Assembly (NCBI GenBank): GCA_016297855.1
Contig: JAEDFW010000059.1
Coordinates: 1-11,108, forward strand
Source: Oscillospiraceae bacterium
GTDB lineage: Bacteria > Bacillota > Clostridia > Oscillospirales > Oscillospiraceae
Length of the DNA: 11,108 nt
Direction: 5' to 3'
The translations under genes and the position numbers were made by a program. The notes under the pieces were generated by a model. The model was not told where the DNA came from. It did not search any database and was given only the letters and a program-made list of their open reading frames with translations. Each line of letters starts with the position of its first letter. The first letter of the stretch is position 1. Below, in pieces: positions 1 through 6,897 of this stretch.

Positions 1-357
1 GCGTGGTTTCTGCGGCTGTATATCGACAAGCCGGGCGGCGTGAATATCAACGACTGCGAAGCCATCTCACGCGCAATCGATCCCGTTCTTGATGAAAAAG
101 ACCCCATTCCCGACAGCTACAGCTTCGAGGTCTGCTCTGCGGGGCTTGAGCGCGCGCTCAAGCGCCCGGGCGATTTTGAGCAGTTCATGGGCTCAAAGGT
201 CTGCGTCAAGCTCTATAAGCCGGTTGACGGCGCGAAGGAGTTCATCGGCACGCTGACGGGCTATGCAGACGGCGCTGTCAGCATCGAAAGCGCCGGAAAA
301 ACATACACGTTTGAAAAATCGGAGCTCGCGCAGGTGCGGCTTCACGTCGATTTTTAA
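1..357 (+). CDS. rimP: Ribosome maturation factor RimP (5' truncated by window edge)
   Basis: RimP binds the free 30S subunit and helps late 16S rRNA/protein assembly. Reading frame 1 is open from the first base, so the gene begins before the window; 118 codons plus the TAA at 355-357 are visible, and roughly 35-40 N-terminal residues are missing compared with the usual ~150-160. The visible part carries the family pattern LRLYIDKPGGV followed by the DCEAISRAI segment and the PIPDSYSFEVCSAGLERAL block that ends the alpha/beta N-terminal domain. The C-terminal SH3-like beta barrel follows (KVCVKLYKP to the end). The GTG at base 40 is internal to the conserved domain and is not the start. One oddity: the usual SPG in the 'SPGL(D/E)R' motif reads SAG. 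RimP directly upstream of nusA is the standard order. The identification is very secure. Confidence 0.95.
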   Translation, partial: AWFLRLYIDKPGGVNINDCEAISRAIDPVLDEKDPIPDSYSFEVCSAGLERALKRPGDFEQFMGSKVCVKLYKPVDGAKEFIGTLTGYADGAVSIESAGKTYTFEKSELAQVRLHVDF

Positions 358-377
358 GAGGAGGAATACAGAAAAAC

Positions 378-1508
378 ATGAACGCCGAAATTTTTGCAGC
401 GCTTGCCCAGCTTGAAAAAGAGCGCGGCATCCCGCAGTCGTACATGATCGACAAGATCACGCAGGCGCTCGTCGCTGCCTACAAGAAGGACAAGGACGGC
501 TACACCGACAACGTCTTCGTCGAGGTCGAGGACAACGATATGAAGATGTATGTGCAGAAAGAGGTCGTCGACGACGTGATCTCCCCTGCGACCGAGATTT
601 CTCTGGACGCGGCCAGAAAGATCAATAAACACGCGCAGCTGGGTGATCTGGTCAACGTCGACGTCAAGACGCAGGCCTTCGGCCGCATCGCTGCCCAGAC
701 CGCCAAACAGGTCATCATTCAGGGCATCCGCGAAGCCGAACGCGGCATGATCTTCGACACCTTCTCGTCGAAGGAGCATGAGATCCTCACCGGCACGGTG
801 CTGCGTATCGAGCCGAACTCCGGCGATATGACCGTGCGCATCGGCGGCGGCAACGACAAAACCGACGCGATGCTCTCCAAGTCCGAGCAGGCACGCGGCG
901 AAAGCTATCGTGAGGGCGATATCATCCGCGTCTACGTCGTCGAGGTTCGCCGTTCTTCTCGCGGCCCACAGGTCATCGTTTCCAGAACCCATCCGGGTCT
1001 GGTCAAGCGCCTGTTTGAGCTGGAAGTGCCGGAAATTGAATCCGGCCTTGTGGAGGTCAAGTCCATCGCGCGCGAGGCAGGCTCGCGCACCAAGCTCGCC
1101 GTGTGCGCCACACAGCCAAATATCGACCCCGTTGGCGCGTGCGTCGGTACGCGCGGCGGTCGTGTAGGAGCCGTCGTCGACGAGCTGCACGGTGAGAAAA
1201 TGGATATCGTCGTCTGGTCGGAAGATCCTGAGCAGTTCATCGCCTCCGCCCTCAGCCCGGCGGAAGTCGTATCCGTCAAAGTACTGCCCGGCTCCGCGAA
1301 GGCCTGCCGCGTGATCGTGCCAGACGATCAGCTGTCGCTTGCGATAGGCAAGGAGGGACAGAACGCACGCCTTGCCGCGCGGCTGACCGGTTTTAAGATC
1401 GATATCAAACCCGCCTCTCAGGCCGCTGAAATTGAAGCGGCGGAGCTTGCCGAAGCCGAGGCGAAAGCCAGAGTGCCGGAAGAGGCGCTTACGGCAGAAG
1501 AAGAATAA
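378..1508 (+). CDS. nusA: Transcription termination/antitermination factor NusA
   Basis: NusA binds RNA polymerase and nascent RNA, and modulates pausing, intrinsic termination and antitermination. The 376 residues match the short Gram-positive form (B. subtilis about 371), which lacks the C-terminal acidic repeats of E. coli NusA. Domains in order are: the RNAP-binding N-terminal domain (about 1-130, starting MNAEIFAALAQLEKERGI); the S1 domain (about 135-200); KH1 with its GxxG loop GTRG at 257-260, within DPVGACVGTRGGRV; and KH2 with GKEG at 324-327, within IGKEGQNARLAARLTG. The last 30 residues are an Ala/Glu-rich acidic tail. The start ATG is preceded by AGGAGG at 359-364, with a rather long 13-base spacer, but no closer start exists in frame and the N-terminus fits the family exactly. 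It lies 20 bases after rimP, in the same operon. Confidence 0.98.
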   Translation: MNAEIFAALAQLEKERGIPQSYMIDKITQALVAAYKKDKDGYTDNVFVEVEDNDMKMYVQKEVVDDVISPATEISLDAARKINKHAQLGDLVNVDVKTQAFGRIAAQTAKQVIIQGIREAERGMIFDTFSSKEHEILTGTVLRIEPNSGDMTVRIGGGNDKTDAMLSKSEQARGESYREGDIIRVYVVEVRRSSRGPQVIVSRTHPGLVKRLFELEVPEIESGLVEVKSIAREAGSRTKLAVCATQPNIDPVGACVGTRGGRVGAVVDELHGEKMDIVVWSEDPEQFIASALSPAEVVSVKVLPGSAKACRVIVPDDQLSLAIGKEGQNARLAARLTGFKIDIKPASQAAEIEAAELAEAEAKARVPEEALTAEEE

Positions 1509-1537
1509 ATCGTTCCTGCAATCAAGGAGGTGCTGTG

Positions 1538-1810
1538 ATGCAGCGAAAGATCCCCATGCGGCAATGCGTCGGCTGCCGTGAAATGCGGCCGAAAAAGGAG
1601 CTTGTCCGCGTTGTCAAATCGCCTGAAGGCGAAATATCGCTCGATTTCCGGGGCAAAGCGCCCGGGCGCGGCGCCTACCTTTGCCCGAATTGTGAATGCC
1701 TGAAGCACGCCATCAAGGTCAAGGCGCTCGAGCGTGCGTTCGACTGCCAGATTCCGCAGGCCGTCTACGACACGCTGCTGGAAAAGATGGAGGTGGGCGC
1801 AGATGGATGA
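1538..1810 (+). CDS. rnpM: YlxR family RNA-binding protein (RnpM, RNase P modulator)
   Basis: This is a small basic RNA-binding protein (DUF448/YlxR family). The B. subtilis homologue is reported to bind RNase P RNA and modulate RNase P, hence the name RnpM; that role is taken from the family. The 90 residues show both signature blocks: IPMRQCVGCREMRPKKEL (residues 5-22) and GRGAYLC (43-49). Cysteines lie at 10, 13, 49, 52 and 54. The start could be GTG 1535 or ATG 1538. AAGGAGG at 1524-1530 sits 7 bases from the ATG but only 4 from the GTG, and homologues begin close to the IPMR block, so ATG 1538 is preferred. It lies 29 bases after nusA and overlaps ylxQ by 8 bases, its normal place in the operon. 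Confidence 0.94.
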   Translation: MQRKIPMRQCVGCREMRPKKELVRVVKSPEGEISLDFRGKAPGRGAYLCPNCECLKHAIKVKALERAFDCQIPQAVYDTLLEKMEVGADG

Positions 1811-2219
1811 AAAAGCACTGCGCCTGCTGGGTCTTGCACGCAAGGCCGGACGCATGGACGTCGGCGAAGAACCGGCCGGTGCGAGCTGCCGCAGCCAGAA
1901 AGCACGGCTGCTGCTGTTGGCCTCGGACGCAGGCGAACATACCGTGCGCCGCGCGCGTTCGTATTGCCGCAGCGGTAAGCCCATCTGCATCAGTCTGCCC
2001 TTCTCCAAAGAGCAGCTCGGCGGAGCGCTGGGCTATACCGCCTGCGCAATCTGCGCGATTGCCGATCCGGCGTTGGCGCTTGCTTTTGTGCAGGCGCTGA
2101 ATGAGCCCGAGCGCTACGCCGCAGCCCTTGACGAACTGACACGCCAGACTGAGCGCGTGACGAAGCGCCGTCAGGAAGAGAAGGCGCACAGGAACAACAT
2201 CAAACACGGGAAGAAATAA
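1803..2219 (+). CDS. ylxQ: YlxQ-like L7Ae/L30e-family RNA-binding protein
   Basis: This is a member of the ribosomal L7Ae/L30e/S12e family, which typically recognises kink-turn RNA; the exact target of YlxQ is not established. The 138 residues contain the family core: LRLLGLARKAGRMDVGEE (residues 7-24, usual pattern LGLA.RAG....GE), then ARLLLLASDAGEHT (34-47, usual pattern LVLLA.DAS..T), and the final helix DPALALAFVQAL (88-99). Family members are often about 100 residues; this one carries an extra charged, basic tail from about 101 to 138. The start ATG lies inside the end of ylxR (8-base overlap, ATGGATGA), with GGAGGT at 1789-1794 8 bases upstream, so translation is probably coupled to ylxR. 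It is followed 13 bases later by infB. Confidence 0.9.
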   Translation: MDEKALRLLGLARKAGRMDVGEEPAGASCRSQKARLLLLASDAGEHTVRRARSYCRSGKPICISLPFSKEQLGGALGYTACAICAIADPALALAFVQALNEPERYAAALDELTRQTERVTKRRQEEKAHRNNIKHGKK

Positions 2220-2232
2220 CGGAGGTGGCTGT

Positions 2233-4617
2233 ATGAGTATTGAAATCAAGCAGAAAATAAAAGAGGTTGCAGATGATTTTCGTATGCCGGCCAAGGCCTT
2301 GATCGAAATCGTCGCCAAATTTTACGATAAGCCGAAGAGCAGCTCCCAGAATCTGACGGAAGACCAGCTGAACGTCATATTTGACTATATTACCCAACAG
2401 AATCAAGTCGATTCCATCGAGCAGGTATTTGCCGCTGTGACGAAGCAGCCGGAACCGGCAAACGCTCCTGCGGCAGAAGCGCCGAACACCGCCGGTGGCC
2501 CTGCGCCCGCGAAACAGCAGGCTGCAAAGTCCCAGCAGCCGCAGCAGCGCCCTGCCGCGCAGCAGAATCAGCCCCGTGCGCAGCAGAATCCGCAGCCGCA
2601 GCGCAAGCCGGAATCCAAGCCGCAGCAGCCTGAGCGCAAGCGCGAACGCCGCGTGATTGACACCAGCGCCGTCACCGTCAACGCCGACCGCTACGATGAC
2701 CGCGTAGACTCACTCGTGTCCGAGCGCGTGCAGAACTATTCCAGCGGCAAGCAGAAGATTGGCAACAAAAACAAAAAGCAGCAGCAGGCCAAGAAGTTCG
2801 GCACCAAGTCCCGCTCGGAGGAGCAGGAGAAAATGCGCCGACTGCAGCTTGAAATTGCCAAGAAAGCACAGCTCGTGGTCAAAATCCCCGATGAGATCAC
2901 TGTCGGCGAGCTTGCCTCGCGGATGAAAAAGACCGCGGCCGAGGTCATTAAGTGCCTGTTGAAAAACGGCGTCATGGCCTCCGTCAACCAGACCATCGAC
3001 TTTGACACGGCGGAATTTGTTGCCGTGGAGCTGGGCTGCAAGGTCGAGCGTGAGGTCGTCGTCACCATCGAAGAAAAGCTCTTCGACGATCACGAGGACA
3101 CCGCCGACGAGCTCGTCACCCGTCCGCCTGTCGTCGTCGTCATGGGCCACGTCGACCACGGCAAGACCTCTCTTCTGGACTACATCCGCAACGCCAAGGT
3201 TGCAGCCGGCGAGGCCGGCGGCATCACGCAGCACATCGGCGCGTATACTGTGCAGATCAACGACCAGCCCATCACCTTCCTCGATACGCCGGGCCATGCC
3301 GCGTTCACCGAAATGCGCGCGCGCGGCGCTATGTGTACCGATATCGCCATCCTGGTCGTGGCGGCCGATGACGGCATCATGCCGCAGACCATCGAGGCCA
3401 TCAACCACGCCAAGGCCGCGAACATCCCCATCATCGTGGCTGTCAATAAGATGGATAAGCACGGTGCCAACCCCGATCGTATCCTGACCCAGCTCACCGA
3501 GCACGGTCTCACGCCTGCGGAATGGGGCGGTGAGACCGAGGTCTGCCGCATCTCGGCCAAAACCGGCATGGGCATCGATGATCTGCTCGAGACCGTCATC
3601 CTCACCGCCGAGGTCGCCGAGCTCAAAGCCAACCCCAACCGTGCCGGCAAGGGCACGGTCATCGAAGCGCGTCTGGACAAAAACCGCGGCCCGATCGCCA
3701 CGCTTCTCGTGCAGAACGGTACGCTTCGCCAGAGTGATCTCATCATCGCCGGCACATCTGTGGGCCGCGTGCGCGTCATGACGAACGACAAGGGCGCGCA
3801 GGTCAAAGAAGCCGGACCGTCCATCCCGGTCGAGATCACGGGTCTGACCGAAGTGCCCGCACCGGGCGATGAATTCAATGTCGTCGCCGACGAGCGCATG
3901 GCGCGCCAGCTGGTCGAGCAGCGCAAGCAGAAGATCAAGGACGAGCTCAACAAGCAGAACCAGAAGGTCACGCTCGAAAGCCTGTTCTCCAAGCTGCAGG
4001 AGGGCGAGATGAAGGAGCTCAACCTCATCGTCAAGGCCGACGTGCAGGGCTCCGCCGAGGCCGTGAAGGCGTCTTTGGAGAAGCTGTCGAACGAGGAAGT
4101 ACGCGTGCGCGTCATCCACGCAGGCGTCGGCGCGATCAACGAGTCCGATATCCTGCTGGCTTCCACTTCCAACGCCATCGTCATCGGCTTCAACGTGCGT
4201 CCGAACGATCTGGCACAGGCAGCCGCAAAGCGCGACAAGGTCGATATGCGCATGTATCGCGTCATCTATGACGCGATCAACGAGATCGGCGATGCAATGA
4301 AGGGCATGCTCGCGCCCAAGTACCGCGAGGCCGTCATCGGTCACGCCGAGGTTCGCCAGACCTACAAGGTCTCGGCCATCGGCACCATCGCCGGCTGCTA
4401 TGTCAAAGACGGCAAGATCACCAGAGATTCTCAGGTACGCGTGCTGCGTGACAACATCGTCATCCATGAGGGTAAGCTCGGCTCACTGCAGCGCTTCAAG
4501 GACTCGGTCAAGGAGGTCTCGGCCGGCTACGAATGCGGCACGTCGATTGAGAAGTACAACGACATCAAAGAGGGCGACATTTTTGAATGCTTCATCATGG
4601 AGCAGATCATGCCGTAA
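2233..4617 (+). CDS. infB: Translation initiation factor IF-2
   Basis: IF2 is the GTPase that brings initiator fMet-tRNA to the 30S subunit and promotes 50S joining. The 794 residues contain, in order: a first IF2_N-type helical module (about 1-55); a Gln/Pro/Ala-rich disordered linker (about 72-135); a charged segment rich in Lys/Arg/Gln (135-210); a second IF2_N module (about 214-265, VVKIPDEITVGELASRM); and the G domain with G1 GHVDHGKT (305-312), G2 GGITQHIGAY (329-338), G3 DTPGH (351-355), G4 NKMD (405-408) and G5 SAK (441-443). Domains II, III and C1, and the tRNA-binding C2 module ending GYECGTSIEKYNDIKEGDIFE, follow. All catalytic motifs are intact, including the His of G3. The ATG follows GGAGG (2221-2225) by 7 bases. 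The gene is in-operon, 13 bases after ylxQ. Confidence 0.99.
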   Translation: MSIEIKQKIKEVADDFRMPAKALIEIVAKFYDKPKSSSQNLTEDQLNVIFDYITQQNQVDSIEQVFAAVTKQPEPANAPAAEAPNTAGGPAPAKQQAAKSQQPQQRPAAQQNQPRAQQNPQPQRKPESKPQQPERKRERRVIDTSAVTVNADRYDDRVDSLVSERVQNYSSGKQKIGNKNKKQQQAKKFGTKSRSEEQEKMRRLQLEIAKKAQLVVKIPDEITVGELASRMKKTAAEVIKCLLKNGVMASVNQTIDFDTAEFVAVELGCKVEREVVVTIEEKLFDDHEDTADELVTRPPVVVVMGHVDHGKTSLLDYIRNAKVAAGEAGGITQHIGAYTVQINDQPITFLDTPGHAAFTEMRARGAMCTDIAILVVAADDGIMPQTIEAINHAKAANIPIIVAVNKMDKHGANPDRILTQLTEHGLTPAEWGGETEVCRISAKTGMGIDDLLETVILTAEVAELKANPNRAGKGTVIEARLDKNRGPIATLLVQNGTLRQSDLIIAGTSVGRVRVMTNDKGAQVKEAGPSIPVEITGLTEVPAPGDEFNVVADERMARQLVEQRKQKIKDELNKQNQKVTLESLFSKLQEGEMKELNLIVKADVQGSAEAVKASLEKLSNEEVRVRVIHAGVGAINESDILLASTSNAIVIGFNVRPNDLAQAAAKRDKVDMRMYRVIYDAINEIGDAMKGMLAPKYREAVIGHAEVRQTYKVSAIGTIAGCYVKDGKITRDSQVRVLRDNIVIHEGKLGSLQRFKDSVKEVSAGYECGTSIEKYNDIKEGDIFECFIMEQIMP

Positions 4618-4649
4618 CACAAATTGCCGCCAACACGGTATCAACCATC

Positions 4650-4686
4650 GCCGCACTGCGGCAGGCCACGCGCCTGCCGCCGCGGC
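4650..4686 (+). promoter_or_regulatory. Strong GC-rich hairpin in the infB-rbfA gap
   Basis: This lies within the 94-base gap after infB, the longest gap in the operon. CGGCAGGC (4659-4666) pairs perfectly with GCCTGCCG (4672-4679) around a 5-base CACGC loop. A second, outer stem, GCCGC (4650-4654) with GCGGC (4682-4686), closes over a 4/2-base internal loop. The following bases are GTAATTCTTA, not a T tract, so it is not a standard intrinsic terminator. The rbfA ribosome binding site (GGAGG 4701-4705) lies 14 bases beyond and stays free. It could be an mRNA-stabilising or processing element, a partial attenuator, or a copy of a dispersed palindromic repeat; the sequence does not decide. The structure is visible directly; its role is unknown. 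Confidence 0.6.
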
Positions 4687-4711
4687 GTAATTCTTACAAA
4701 GGAGGCTGTCT

Positions 4712-5080
4712 ATGGCATCCAACCGAATCGGCCGGATCAACGAGGAGATCCAGCGTGAGCTGTCCGAGCTGATCCGCAACCTTAAAGACCCGCGCGTGCA
4801 GACAATCGTATCCATCACGCGTGTAGATACCACACCTGATCTTCGCTACAGCAAGGTCTACATCAGTGTTCTTGAAGAACAGCGCCAGCAGGAGGTCCTG
4901 AAGGGTCTGAAATCCGCAGGCGGTTGGCTGCGGCGCGAACTTGGTTCGCACCTGCAGCTGCGATACACCCCCGAGCTGGTGTTCACGCTGGATGAGTCGC
5001 TGAAATACGGAGCGCATATGTTCGATCTTCTGAACAAGCTCTCAGAAGCGGAGGCAAAAGACGATGATGACGCGCAGTGA
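4712..5080 (+). CDS. rbfA: 30S ribosome-binding factor RbfA
   Basis: RbfA is a small KH-fold protein that binds the immature 30S subunit near helix 1 and helps 16S rRNA 5'-end maturation and cold adaptation (family knowledge). The 122 residues match the family length. Recognisable segments are the N-terminal RIGRINEEIQRELSELI (residues 5-21), the DPRV block (31-34), the YSKVYISVL strand (45-53), GWLRRELGSHLQLRYTPELVF (70-90, the KH-like helix-turn-strand) and the closing DESLKYG. A short acidic tail, KDDDDAQ, ends the protein. GGAGG at 4701-4705 is 6 bases before the ATG. The last 17 bases overlap the start of the next gene, nrnA. Unlike most neighbours it is separated from the upstream gene by 94 bases holding a hairpin. 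Confidence 0.97.
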   Translation: MASNRIGRINEEIQRELSELIRNLKDPRVQTIVSITRVDTTPDLRYSKVYISVLEEQRQQEVLKGLKSAGGWLRRELGSHLQLRYTPELVFTLDESLKYGAHMFDLLNKLSEAEAKDDDDAQ

Positions 5081-6023
5081 ACTCTGTGCGCAGCTCCGTG
5101 CGCGCGACAACTATGTCATTCTGACCCACCGGCGGCCCGACGGTGACACGACAGGCTGCGCTGCCGCGCTTTGCATGGGCCTGCGCCAGATAGGAAAACG
5201 CGCGGCGGTACTGCCCAACCGGCAGTTTACGCCGCGCTTTGCGCCTTATCTCGCAGGTCTCACCTGTCCTGACGTAACAGATGACGCAACACTCGTGAGT
5301 GTGGATATCGCGTCGATGGGGCTTCTCAGCTTTGACGCCGAGCCGTATGGCGCGCGTATCGCGCTGGCCGTCGACCATCACGGCAGCAATTCCCTGCCGC
5401 TGGAGGAAAAACTTATAGAGGCGGACAAGGCCGCCTGCGGCGAGATCATTTATGAGATTCTAGTGGAGCTGGGCGTTACAATTTCCAAGCCCATCGCAGA
5501 GGCCCTGTATGTGGCGATCGCCACCGACACGGGCTGCTTCAAGTTTTCCAATACGTCTGCCAACACCTTCCGCGTGGCAGCGGCGCTTATTGACGCAGGC
5601 GCGGACGTATTTCCCATCAATAAGCTGTTTTTTGACACGAAGTCTTTTGCCCGGCTGAAGCTGGAGGCAAGGCTGGTCGATACGACGGAGTTTTTTGCCG
5701 GCGGGCGCGTGGCCATCTGTCAGATCCCGAACGCGTGGCTGACCGAACTTGCGCTCACTGAAGACGATGTGGACTCGATCTCAGGCTTCGCCCGTTCGAT
5801 TGAAGGCGTACAGATCGGCGTAATGATCCGCGAGGTGGAGAACGGGCTCGGAAAGCTTTCGGTGCGCACAGATCCGGAGTATAACGCGTCCGATCTATGT
5901 AAGGCGCTGGGCGGCGGCGGCCATATCGCGGCAGCTGGCGCAACGGTCGCGGGCGGCATCACAGGCGCTCGCCGGGCGATTCTGGCCGTACTGTCCGAAC
6001 GCGGCATTGTATTGGAGCGCTGA
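5064..6023 (+). CDS. nrnA: Bifunctional oligoribonuclease/PAP phosphatase NrnA (DHH-DHHA1 family)
   Basis: NrnA-type DHH enzymes degrade RNA oligomers of a few nucleotides and dephosphorylate 3'-phosphoadenosine 5'-phosphate, using two metal ions. The 319 residues contain all the expected motifs: HRRPDGD (22-28, metal binding), SVD (79-81), DHHGSN (104-109, the DHH signature), TDTG (154-157), and the DHHA1 substrate-binding glycine loop GGGGHIAAAG (283-292). No key residue is missing. The start at ATG 5064 has GGAGG (5050-5054) 9 bases upstream; the next codon is also ATG (5067) and would be 12 bases away. The start lies inside rbfA (17-base overlap), which suggests coupled translation. It sits between rbfA and truB, as is typical in Firmicutes. 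A c-di-NMP phosphodiesterase activity of related GdpP/DhhP proteins is possible but less likely in this context. Confidence 0.94.
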   Translation: MMTRSELCAQLRARDNYVILTHRRPDGDTTGCAAALCMGLRQIGKRAAVLPNRQFTPRFAPYLAGLTCPDVTDDATLVSVDIASMGLLSFDAEPYGARIALAVDHHGSNSLPLEEKLIEADKAACGEIIYEILVELGVTISKPIAEALYVAIATDTGCFKFSNTSANTFRVAAALIDAGADVFPINKLFFDTKSFARLKLEARLVDTTEFFAGGRVAICQIPNAWLTELALTEDDVDSISGFARSIEGVQIGVMIREVENGLGKLSVRTDPEYNASDLCKALGGGGHIAAAGATVAGGITGARRAILAVLSERGIVLER

Positions 6024-6024
6024 T

Positions 6025-6897
6025 ATGGCAAACGGGATCATCATTGTAGACAAACCCGCCGGCTGGACGAGTCAGGACGTGACGGCGAAGCTGCGCGGCG
6101 TGTTCCATACCAGGCGCGTGGGCCACGGCGGCACGCTCGACCCCATGGCCACGGGCGTTCTGCCGGTATTCGTGGGCCGTGCCACGCGCGCGGCCAGCTT
6201 TTGCGAGTCGGCGGAAAAAGAGTACATTGCGCAGCTGCGGCTGGGTCTTGTGACAAACACGCAGGACACCTCGGGAGAAATTGTTTCTGAGTCCCCCGTC
6301 CATGTTACAAAAGACGATCTTCTTGCCATTCTGCCGCGCTTTTCAGGGAGAATCGGTCAGATCCCGCCTATGTACTCCGCCGTGAAGATCGGCGGTAAAA
6401 AGCTCTACGAGCTGGCCCGAAATGGCCAGGAAATCGAACGCGCACCGCGCGAGATTACAATTCATGAACTGGAGCTTCTTGGAAGCGACGGCGCGGACTA
6501 TACGCTGCGCGTACGCTGCTCAAAGGGAACGTATATCCGCACGCTCTGCCATGACATCGGGCAGATGCTTGGCTGCGGCGGCTGCATGGCGGGCCTGCGG
6601 CGCACACGCGCGGGCAGCTTTACACTTGCGCAGTCGATGCCCATGGATTCGATCGTTTCGCATCGTGACCCGGAAGAGCTTCTTCTGCCGGTGGACAGTC
6701 TGTTTTCGCAGCATCCGCCGCTCATCGTCACGCTCGCGCAGGCGCAGAAACTGCGTAACGGCGCGCAGGTATGCGACCGGCAGTTCGCAGACGGCACCTG
6801 CCGCGTCTACGGCGAGACGGGTGAATTCCTGCTGCTCGGCCGTGTGGAACACGGCGTACTTACCACCATCAAAAGCTTTTTCGAGGTAGACACATGA
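6025..6897 (+). CDS. truB: tRNA pseudouridine(55) synthase TruB
   Basis: TruB converts U55 in the T loop of tRNAs to pseudouridine and also acts as a tRNA folding chaperone. The protein is 290 residues. It begins MANGIIIVDKPAGWTS, the standard TruB opening, followed by RRVGHGGTLDPMATGVL (residues 30-46) with catalytic Asp39. Other family segments are the KEYIAQLRLGL strand, the PPMYSAVKIGGKKLYELAR block, and RVRCSKGTYIRTLCHDIG, which lines the active site. A C-terminal PUA-like region follows (about 225-290). The frame is also open upstream to a TTG at 6007, but ATG 6025 has GGAG (6014-6017) 7 bases before it and matches the family start. The ATG comes one base after the nrnA stop. The end overlaps ribF by four bases (ATGA). 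Confidence 0.97.
   Translation: MANGIIIVDKPAGWTSQDVTAKLRGVFHTRRVGHGGTLDPMATGVLPVFVGRATRAASFCESAEKEYIAQLRLGLVTNTQDTSGEIVSESPVHVTKDDLLAILPRFSGRIGQIPPMYSAVKIGGKKLYELARNGQEIERAPREITIHELELLGSDGADYTLRVRCSKGTYIRTLCHDIGQMLGCGGCMAGLRRTRAGSFTLAQSMPMDSIVSHRDPEELLLPVDSLFSQHPPLIVTLAQAQKLRNGAQVCDRQFADGTCRVYGETGEFLLLGRVEHGVLTTIKSFFEVDT

Noticed and set aside
354..1190. 278-codon open frame on the - strand opposite nusA
   Set aside because: Antisense shadow of nusA with biased composition (Asp, Leu, Val, Arg) and no family resemblance.
1535..1537. GTG start for ylxR
   Set aside because: It would be only 4 bases from the GGAGG; ATG 1538 has a 7-base spacer and fits homologues better.
2710..4467. Long open frame (585 codons) on the - strand opposite infB
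   Set aside because: It lies wholly antisense to the intact IF2 gene, whose domains and motifs explain the DNA. GC-rich third positions keep the opposite frame free of stops. The predicted peptide is rich in Asp/Val/Leu/His, typical of such shadows, with no recognisable domain.
6007..6024. TTG upstream start for truB
   Set aside because: It would overlap nrnA and lacks the well-placed GGAG; the family N-terminus matches ATG 6025.
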